A stretch of 25,739 nt of DNA from Lactifluus volemus (taxonomy: Eukaryota; Basidiomycota; Agaricomycetes; Russulales; Russulaceae): contig WTXI01000437.1 of NCBI GenBank assembly GCA_022376515.1, positions 1 through 25,739 on the forward strand, in the 5' to 3' direction. This document shows positions 19,102-25,739 of this stretch, piece after piece. The notes beneath the pieces were generated by a model. It was not told the origin of the DNA. It did not search any database and saw only the letters and a program-made list of their open reading frames with translations. Numbering within the stretch: the stretch's first letter is position 1; every line of letters starts with the position of its first letter. The position numbers were made by a program, and so were the translations under genes.

Positions 19102-20763
19102 CGATACAGACGAAATGACAGATGCGAGTTCGCCGGTGGTATCATCAGACGAATTCAACTCTGCCGAGTCCGCCGTCATACCGCTTTTCTGCGTCTGATC
19201 CTTCGCTCGCCTCGGGATGTGGTCCCTGCGAGAGTGGATTGAACACCTCGTCAGCCGCTTGCTTGCGCTTGGAAGGTCTGCGTCTGTACTTGAGCAGAAC
19301 ATCATATTGAAAAGTTGGCGGGAAGTCGATAGGTGCCTCACGAAACTTTACAAAACGCTTGCCCGTTCCGCATGACGTTGCGTCAAACACGAGAGCTTGT
19401 GCGTACTCCAAGGCGAAATGTTTTGAGCAGAACCTCGAGGTGAGGGGAATACGGCCATACCGCGACGGATATGAGCCTGTCTGCATGTAGACGCGAGAGG
19501 TCAGGACGGAAGTTGAGGTCCCCGAAAAGAAACGTAGGATCAGTGATATCTGCTGTAAATCAATTGGGTATATGAATTAGGCGACAGATCCCAGACCTTC
19601 AGCTACCATGCGTCATCAGCTTTGAGGAAATCGTCCACTGCCAATTCGTTCTCCGCCAAGTCTGTCTACAACCTCAATTCGCCCCGAAAAAATTATTGAG
19701 GACATACCTTGATTTTCGCTGGATTAGCTAATCAATTGCGGACCTTGCCCTCATGCCTCATGAACTACGTTCCTCCGTCAGGGACCTTAGGGAGACTACA
19801 CTCAGAAGGAGTAGCTTTGCGAGCTAAATGCGCATTGACAAACAGCATTGTCGTATTCGCAATCTCCAAACTGATCCCCACGGCGCCCTTGTTTCCCACC
19901 TGGCCACCAATGAGTCCTTTCACGGACCTCTTAGCAAACCACATTCTCCAGCGGGAATTGCAAAACAAAAAAAAAAAAAAAGAAAGAAAGAAAAAGAGAG
20001 GGAGACACCCCAGACGAGGTGTTTCGCATCGCGATGCACGAATACGGTGAGGCATAGCGCCCTTTGACGAGCATCTCATCACCAGCCGAAGAGGACACGT
20101 GTCCCAACTCGGGATGCGACGCCTGTCTCTTTCCGCCCTCGCCCGCGCGCTAGGACAGACGACGGTCATACCGTGCACGAAAAAGTCTTCGAGGATCGAG
20201 GTCCAGCCGTGTGTGTGCGGCACAGGCTCGTCGCGTCCGACTTGTGGGCCGCCGCGCGTCTTTCGTGGGGCGATTCGGATCGATCGTGCTCGTCGTTGGG
20301 CTGTTCTCTGTCTTTGTCTTTGTCGCGGTCCTTGCCCTTGTCTCCGCCGCCCAATTTGAAACCTGCGCCAAGCCTGAGTGGGATGCCCGAAAGACTGGGG
20401 CACTCTGGAACCGGCGCCGGCACATACAAGTGGTAAGTCATAGAGAGAGAGAAGGAGACGGTAGCATACATGACGACGAGATGGTAGTCGTGTTCTGCCT
20501 CGTTATGGAAGTGTGGTTAAGTGGCGGGGGAGGAGGAATGTTGGTCTACGTGTGAAGTTTACACAGGCACATAACCGAAGAGTTTTTGCAGGTCACGGCC
20601 CATCGATGCCCATCAGAACGTACGTATACGTGGAAGAAATAACTTTGGGCAGGGAATCGTGCATATTCCATGTTACGATACGCGCACCTGGTCGAGAGGG
20701 TGGTGGCGAGGGCGAGGATTGGCTTGAGGTAGCTACGCAGCGCGTGAAGGAACGAGATTAACG
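19102..20763 (-). pseudogene. Inositol-polyphosphate 5-phosphatase (IPPc family), truncated and frameshifted
   Basis: Enzymes of this family remove the 5-phosphate of phosphoinositides. Minus-strand pieces in family order: PPPSRPG then RIVTWNMHDSLPK (20646-20684), ECPSLSG and RLGAGFKLGG, HTHGWTSILEDFF (about 20180-20215), VFVHRDAKHLVWG, an intron with an A/T-rich tract (about 19960-20010), LIGGQVGNKGAVGIS with TMLFVNAHLA, ELAVDDFLKADDA, FLFGDLNFRP (about 19500-19531), and EAPIDFPPTFQYDV (about 19305-19350). The conserved VAGQECP segment is not intact before ECPSLSG. The pieces fall in several frames not all explained by introns. The reading ends in the low-complexity insert at the edge of block A2, so the last catalytic segment of the family (W-C/T-D-R-I-L) is absent. 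Codons upstream of 20763 are unresolved. Confidence 0.75.
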
Positions 20764-20906
20764 GCACAAGGCTATCGAGTCGTCAAGTGGCGTCTATTTA
20801 CCATTACGACACTCGGACACGCAAGCTGCGTTGTACAGTATCGTGATTGGTTACTGTGATCAATTCTCTGACAACCCGAATACAACTAATCTCCGACACC
20901 TCGGTC

Positions 20907-22059
20907 CTAGAAGATTGACTGAACAAGATCACCTCCAAGAGCAGAACCTGCATGAGATCAACATCAGTTAACTTTCAACACTTGGAGAATATTACGAAAC
21001 CACAGACCTGCATCGAAGCCCAGGCCACCAACAGCGGACGTCGCAAGCTATTTGAAGGGACATCAATGATAGAATGGGATGGACCCAAACATCACTACTC
21101 GACCGAGTCCGCCAAAACGATTGCTTTTGTCCGGTTGACTAGGAGGAGCTGGTTGCTGGGTGACGACTTACAGCGGGGGGATGGGTTGACTCGGCGGTCC
21201 AGTGTAAGGGTCATACGGTTGCACTGGGTACAACTGGTATCCGATCTGGGGAGGTGGTCCAGTATAGACTGGTACATACTGTGCAGGTGGATTGTGCGGC
21301 GTGGGTGAGGACACCGGTGACATTGCTCGGACTTCACCGGATTGAGGATAGGAGACTGGCTGTTGGGATCTTTTCCACGTAATCGGATGGAATGAGTCTC
21401 TGGTTTCTATTGAGCTTGCCAGTCCACCAATCTGCATTCGTTTCGGCGACTACCTCGATAATATCACCCGCACGGAAGGACAGGTCATTAGGTTCCTTTG
21501 GGATCATGGCAGTCAGTGCTTAATGTGACGAGAGTTTAGTACGCCACTCACTGATCCATTCTCATTGTAGGCCCACAGGGCTTTGGCACACTGTATCTGG
21601 GCTGCGGCTGTGATTATGGGGCAACTCGTCGAACAGGGGGTCGTGAAGGGGCGCCGAATGGAGGTCCAGAAGGAGAGCGGTAATCTACCGAGGGGTGTGA
21701 CAGGTGGGGGTGGCGATGGATGTCGTGTGGCTCGTCTGTTCTGAAAGGTCCCTCAAGGCAACATCACAGGGAGTCGGAAGCTTGGTGAGGATGTCCTGAT
21801 CGACAGAGCGAAAAACCTCATTATGTGCCATGAGAAATTCTGGCGGGTCTGGGATACTATATGCGCTATCGAAGGTGGAGTTGAGTGTTTGACATGGGTT
21901 GTGATAGAGCGCCAATCTGACCACGTGTTCTATTTCACGTGATTTGAGACACGCGTCACGCGCCATCTGCGCGTCGCGCTCTCTTGACCGTAGACGGTCA
22001 TAATCAAACTCCGACATGTACGCGTGAATAGGCCACAAAGTTATACGCATACCATCCAT
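20907..22059 (-). pseudogene. SH3-domain protein, Lsb1/Pin3-like, probably inactivated
   Basis: An N-terminal helical segment reads EFLMAHNEVF then QDILTKLPT (around 21830-21780). The SH3 domain is CAKALWAYNENGS, a 56-nt intron (21496-21551), then EPNDLSFRAGDIIEVV, ETNADWWTGKL and SDYVEKI. A Pro/Tyr-rich linker follows (YVPVYTGPPP), then the C-terminal motif NRFGGLGR and, across two introns, TSAVGGLGFDAG and VQSIF with a stop at 20907-20909. This order and the closing IF are typical of the fungal family, which binds Las17-type actin regulators. Problems: the linker is out of frame with the SH3 domain (near 21365), an in-line TAA lies at 21168-21170, and the N-terminal frame does not join the SH3 frame. 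The upstream limit 22059 is the first ATG of the N-terminal frame and is uncertain. Confidence 0.65.
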
Positions 22060-22182
22060 CTTATGACGTCTCTCGTCGTAGATAGTTTGTTTCTAGACCA
22101 CACCTACACACAGTCACAAATATTCTGCAGTATAAAACTACATCCTCTCCCACCCGCTCCGCTGTTCCGATTGCTGTGACCC
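22060..22182. promoter_or_regulatory. Short divergent intergenic region between the SH3 gene and the protease-like gene
   Basis: About 120 bases separate two divergent starts. A TATAAAA box at 22131-22137 lies 46 bp before the ATG at 22183. Confidence 0.45.
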
Positions 22183-23968
22183 ATGGAGTCGGCATCGAGG
22201 TCCCCTCTTTCGGCCCGCCTTTCAGCGCTTTCAGCCAACATTCTCAACGCACACAACCAACTTCAGTCCATTGGCGCGATCTCTACTAGTGAGTTCTTTT
22301 ACACTTTATTGGTTTCTATCCTCTTCACGTCCACCACCAGCCTTTGACGAGTGGTCCCCATCCGACGACAACGATGAGGACTCCACCGACCACGGCAATC
22401 TGGAAACAGGCACCTCTTCTAGCGCATCTCCTGTTGAGTCATCCCGCTACGACGTCTCCAATCTGGAAGCCTACATGTATTACTTCGGAATCCGGGGTCC
22501 CAGTCACTGCGGACCAAAGCTTATATTCCGCACGTCCAAGGACGTCTTCACACCGCCCTCGGGGCCAGATCAATATCCTCGTCTCATGTGCCTTCGACCG
22601 GTATATGAACACCTGGGAGAAGATTCGGTCCAGGTTCGTAATCATCTTCTCGAGGCACATCTGCCCGCTGATGTTTAAAGGTTGTTGAGATCCTCGACAA
22701 GCACAACGTCAAGCTTTCATCTGTAGATCTCGCTCGTTTCAGCTGGATCGAGGACGTCGAGGAGAACGAGGATGATGAGGACCACGAGGATGTCGACGCG
22801 CCATACGGGAAAGTTGTGACCAACCCCCATCACGATTTGGGTGGGGGTCTTGCCCGATACCCTCACCGCTGAGGTTGCCTTTCACTCGTCGAACGATATC
22901 CTCGACCTCCTCACAGAACACGGGATCACGGACATCGATATCGCATATCGAGAGTCGGTGGCCAGGGCCTTCAGCGGCCCCGAACTCTTCACGCCTGTAT
23001 CAGACCTCGACCCCCTCAAGACGGTAATCGATCCAGTAACGACGGCACTTGGACTGCCTATCGCCCCGTTAAGGAGGTTGTCGCGACGAGGAACCCTAGG
23101 GTTTTACTTTCAAGTTGATAAGGACATCTATGGTATCACGGCGCGACACGTCTTATTCCCTGACGACGAAGGGAATAATGAATATTCTTACGTCTTCTGT
23201 ACGTCCTTTTTCCAAAGAACATAAGTATAATTCTGACCATACTTACAAAGCCGCGCCTAAGAAAGAGGTTGTCCTCATGGGCACCAAAGATTACAAGAAG
23301 CTCCTCTTATCCATCCAAGGCCGTATCAACACCCTGAACAACACACTTGACGTGTTGCAGATACAGGATGCTGTCTTAACGGAAAGATCGCAGGGCGGTG
23401 GTCCTAACGCTGCGCAGGCCGCTCGCGAGCTAGACGAGACTCGACGAGAGCTGATCAAGACACAATCAGCGATCAACGATGTGAATGACTTCTTTGTCAA
23501 GATGAATAGGCACTGGAGAAACCCGAAGAACCGTGTCATTGGACACGTCACGTGGGCCCGACCCATTAGCATCGACACCCACACAATGGATATCTGCGTT
23601 ATCAAACTCGACAAGGAGAAGTTTGCGCAGAACTTCAGAGGTAACGTGCTGGACTTGGGTGAGTTTATCTGTTGAGCTATCTTATCTAATCTAATTGTTT
23701 AGGCCCCGAAATCGACGCGACAAGGTTCATCGAACTGATGTATCCCCGTGTTGATGTGCCGTCGGATTTCCGCTATCCAGCCGAACGGATTTTGAATCTC
23801 CGAGGGATCCTCTCCGCCAAGGAGATGCAACAACCCAACAATAAGTGCCTTATATCTCATGCCCCCCTATATCAACACCTCTTCCATATCTGATCTCTTA
23901 CTCTACCCTTGGTCTGTTGGTAGCATGTCTTGTAGATTACATCTTGTTGCATGTTTGCAGGGACAATA
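22183..23968 (+). pseudogene. Protease-like protein of an agaricomycete family, frameshifted and cut by a retrotransposon
   Basis: Exons: 22183-22288, 22341-22633, 22681-23198, 23251-23658, 23703-23844 and 23961-23968; all introns are GT-AG. The protein reads MESASRSPLSARLSALS, YYFGIRGPS, TIWVG...LPDTL, FYFQVDKDIYG, ITARHVLFP (about residue 285-293), then a helical stretch (QAARELDETRREL), DRVIGHV-like NRVIGHVTW, and NVLDLGPEID. I recall this as a large mushroom-specific family whose missing C terminus has a GDSG-like motif. With TARH this suggests a chymotrypsin-like (PA-clan) fold; I have not verified that. Two lesions: an extra A near 22822 shifts the frame before TIWVG (the fragment at 445-735 lacks it), and the LTR at 23969 enters eight bases into exon 6. 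Confidence 0.8.
23964..23968. repeat. Predicted target-site duplication CAATA, left copy
   Basis: The five bases before the TGTTACGG start of the 5' LTR. The partner copy would lie beyond the right edge of the window. Confidence 0.5.
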
Positions 23969-24097
23969 TGTTACGGATTTGTCTGGACCTACGCCTCACC
24001 GTTACCTCATGTTTTTCATTTCCATCTATATTCTCGCTTACGGACAGAGCCTCACCTTGTACGACACAGAGTAGCATGTTCTTGACTCATAGTGACC

Positions 24098-24163
24098 CTC
24101 ATGACATCATTAGCCTAGAACTTCGATGACGTCGTAGTTAGACCCAGGCTCATGACATCATTA
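24098..24163. promoter_or_regulatory. CRE/AP-1-like site cluster in U3 of the 5' LTR
   Basis: The 15-mer CTCATGACATCATTA occurs twice (24098-24112, 24149-24163), with TGACGTC between (24127-24133). All lie 30-100 bases upstream of the TATA box. Such sites are bound by fungal bZIP factors; that role here is inferred. Confidence 0.5.
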
Positions 24164-24194
24164 CTGATGCCACTTGCCCCTTTGCCCTGTACAG

Positions 24195-24201
24195 TATATA
24201 A
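24195..24201 (+). promoter_or_regulatory. TATA box of the 5' LTR
   Basis: TATATAA, followed by the C/T-rich leader of the element. Confidence 0.6.
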
Positions 24202-24444
24202 GACTCCTCGACTTGTGTCCTTGCTCTCCAGCTTGGACTTCTCTCCAATACTAGTCTCTTGAATCTCCTCACAAATCCCCTTTGTGACCCTCTCTCTCCT
24301 GAAGCCCTCTAAGTGCTATAACTTAGCTAGACCCAACTTAGACTCGCATCTCTGTTGGTCCCTCCTGAACAACTTGATCCTATCTTAGGAACTAGGAACA
24401 GCTAGTCCCTAACATAAGTCCAAGCTCCCACACACCACTGAAAG

Positions 24445-24711
24445 GTGGCAGAACCCCCGAACGACTGCATTGAACATCTGGTAGAGGCACTTGCCATCTG
24501 GATCTCCGCGGAGCAGGAATACTACACGGTACTCCTCCTACTCGACCTAGCTACAGGTGAAAAGAAGCGAAGGCTCCAGCCGGAACTCCACGAACTTGCC
24601 CAGACCATTGAGCAAGCAGACGAGGTCCTGAGCAACAGTCTAGAAGACTACAGAAGCGAGATGATCCTGTTGGAAACGCTTAACCCGGAACTAGAACACG
24701 ACGGCACCTAG
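24445..24711 (+). CDS. Small first open frame of the retrotransposon, unrecognised
   Basis: Open from the end of the LTR to TAG at 24711, about 88 codons, without an early ATG; GTG at 24445 is only the edge of the open frame. The product would be acidic and helical with leucine-rich heptads (LVEALAIWISAEQ, LHELAQTIEQADEVL), so a coiled coil is likely. It lies 30 bases after the LTR, where many fungal Gypsy elements carry short frames before gag. No family recognised. The start is uncertain, and it may be translated only by a non-standard route or not at all. Confidence 0.45.
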   Translation: MAEPPNDCIEHLVEALAIWISAEQEYYTVLLLLDLATGEKKRRLQPELHELAQTIEQADEVLSNSLEDYRSEMILLETLNPELEHDGT

Positions 24712-24766
24712 GTTCTCATCCCTTTGCCAGAACTGCCTCAGAAGTCAGCATACTTGCAGTTGCAAT

Positions 24767-25180
24767 ATGAGCGCGACCCTCCTCAGAATAGAATTCCCTG
24801 ACAACGGAACACTGATCCCAGTGCCCACCCGATACAACGATGATTTACCTGCACATGTGAAAGGCGGTATATACTGGAACCCCACAGACCGGTGTTACTG
24901 CGTAGCACAAGAAGGGGAGTCAGTCCACGTAGAATTCATCAACGACATCTGGCACGCTGTGCTGCGCCACCATGAAATACTCAAATCCTGCCCCGCGCTC
25001 AGACTTAACGAAGCGGCAGGAGCAGGATGGTGGCGTGAAAGCGACGCTCAGCACCCGAACAATCGCGCCCTCAATGCAATAAGGGAAGACAGCGAGGACG
25101 ATGGAAGCACGGGGGAACCAGAACCGACGACCCCCTGTCCACCCACTCCTACCAAGAACCACCAGCAAACACCCCGATGA
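24767..25180 (+). CDS. Second pre-gag open frame of the retrotransposon, unrecognised
   Basis: ATG at 24767, 137 codons, beginning MSATLLRIEFPDNGTLIPV. The first 75 residues look like a compact globular fold (GGIYWNPTDRCYCVAQ, FINDIWHAVLRHHEIL). The rest is an acidic, proline/threonine-rich tail. It lies 55 bases after the first small frame and 64 bases before the gag-like frame, and it has no stop or frameshift, unlike gag. I cannot name a family. It could be an accessory or N-terminal Gag piece encoded separately. Confidence 0.5.
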   Translation: MSATLLRIEFPDNGTLIPVPTRYNDDLPAHVKGGIYWNPTDRCYCVAQEGESVHVEFINDIWHAVLRHHEILKSCPALRLNEAAGAGWWRESDAQHPNNRALNAIREDSEDDGSTGEPEPTTPCPPTPTKNHQQTPR

Positions 25181-25243
25181 CCCACCTGCAGAACAAGTGG
25201 ACGCCATCACGATAGAACCAGAACCATACAAGTCAGAGCGACC

Positions 25244-25739
25244 ATGACCGAAGCACCAATTGTTGAAGCCAATAGCTATAAGAGGAGGAGGACCACTCCC
25301 CCGATCGGTAATCAAGGATGGGTACTCAACCAGGGAGGAGCACCGCCTCCAGGCCCGCCTCAAGGACCGCCTCAAGGCCCACCACAGGGACCGCCTCAAG
25401 GCCCACCTCATGGAGGAGGACCCCCAGGCTGGCCCCGCCGGACCCAGGAGGAGGGCCCCCAGGAGGCGGATTACCACAAGGACCGATGCCAGGGCCAGGC
25501 TACCTCATGGGAGCACCCACTGGACGACCGCCCACCATCTTTGATGGAGATAGGCAGAAGGCGGATGACTTCATGGACGAATGGAACCTCTTCTGCCTTA
25601 ACAACACCTTCAACTACGCCTTCGCCCTCCCCTACCAAGAGTCGCCAACTGTCTGTCCTACATCAAGGGACCCAAAGTCGCCAACTGGAATAGAACCCAA
25701 GTCCAATGGCTCCAACGTCACAACGCGAAACGGGTGAAA
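25244..25739 (+). pseudogene. Gag-like coding region, frameshifted, continues past the window
   Basis: ATG at 25244 opens a frame with a (GPPQ)n tract. Near 25430 the proline/glycine-rich reading moves to another frame, which carries PTIFDGDRQKADDFMDEWN and NNTFNYAFALPY, the typical start of the Ty3/Gypsy Gag capsid region. Near 25640 it moves again to a frame with YIKGPKVANW-like sequence that stays open to the end. Two frame changes within 220 bases suggest decay rather than programmed frameshifting. No nucleocapsid zinc knuckle is reached before the window ends. Confidence 0.7.
25352..25411 (+). repeat. Five 12-nt tandem units encoding GPPQ/GPPH
   Basis: GGNCCNCCNCAN units in register with the 25244 frame. 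Confidence 0.85.

Larger units (their letters stand above)
23969..24414 (+). mobile_element. 5' LTR, TGTTA...TAACA
   Basis: 446 bp with perfect 5-bp terminal inverted repeats TGTTA/TAACA, a TATA box at 24195-24201 and a C/T-rich leader. The sequence after the LTR (TAAGTCCAAG) does not start with TGG, so a standard tRNA primer site is not obvious. Confidence 0.75.
23969..25739 (+). mobile_element. Ty3/Gypsy-like LTR retrotransposon, 5' part only
   Basis: A 446-bp 5' LTR, two small open frames and a gag-like region run off the right edge, so protease, reverse transcriptase, integrase and the 3' LTR are not visible. The assignment to Ty3/Gypsy rests on the Gag similarity (PTIFDGDRQKADDFMDEWN) and the LTR ends. 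The element is inserted in sense orientation into exon 6 of the protease-like gene. Confidence 0.8.

Noticed and set aside
1..25739. tRNA, rRNA genes or a CRISPR array
   Set aside because: No B-box-like GGTTCRANNCC with a matching cloverleaf, no rRNA words and no evenly spaced repeats were seen; the genome type also rules out CRISPR.
25244..25739. Programmed frameshifting as the reason for the gag frame changes
   Set aside because: Two changes occur within about 220 bases and both fall inside the Gag region itself, not at a gag-pol border; no slippery heptamer is evident.

Overview
The window looks like nuclear DNA of a filamentous basidiomycete, most likely an agaricomycete (mushroom-forming fungus). 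Genes are broken by many 45-60 bp GT-AG introns. A Goodbye-NACHT-ankyrin receptor, a CIA30-type complex I assembly factor, an inositol 5-phosphatase with a long insert and an Lsb1/Pin3-like SH3 protein are all recognisable, and Ty3/Gypsy-type LTR elements beginning TGTTACGG and ending TAACA interrupt host sequence. No species is claimed.

Layout. 1-444: an LTR whose first few bases lie outside the window. 445-735: a minus-strand fragment of a fungal protease-like gene in which almost every CpG has become TpG or CpA. 736-3657: a relic in which two CpG-free arms (the left one starts at 447) bracket a CpG-rich purine array, itself split by an 870-bp solo LTR with a perfect 5-bp target duplication. 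3782-4769: CIA30 pseudogene 1. 5474-11366: duplicated block B copy 1, holding fungal NLR gene 1. 11367-12191: single-copy spacer. 12192-17827: block B copy 2 with NLR pseudogene 2. 17823-19101: block A copy 2 with CIA30 pseudogene 2. 19102-20763: truncated inositol-polyphosphate 5-phosphatase. 20907-22059: damaged SH3 gene. 22183-23968: protease-like gene, frameshifted and then cut by a retrotransposon. 23969-25739: the 5' LTR and gag region of that element, running off the window.

How it fits together. This is a rearranged, transposon-invaded accessory region. Blocks A (about 1.25 kb) and B (about 5.7 kb) are both present twice in direct orientation, in the order A1-B1-spacer-B2-A2. The B2/A2 junction falls on a short CCGCA microhomology. 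Nearly every host gene is broken. The exception is NLR gene 1, for which an eight-exon model of 946 codons stays in frame from Goodbye domain through Walker A and B to the ankyrin repeats, losing only about the last 45 residues to a frameshift. Its paralogue has the reverse pattern: three one-base deletions in the N-terminal and NACHT parts, but an intact ankyrin end. The ankyrin repeats differ between the two about 2.5 times more than the preceding linker. The best candidates for something unusual are this complementary NLR pair and the CpG-free/CpG-rich mosaic at the left.
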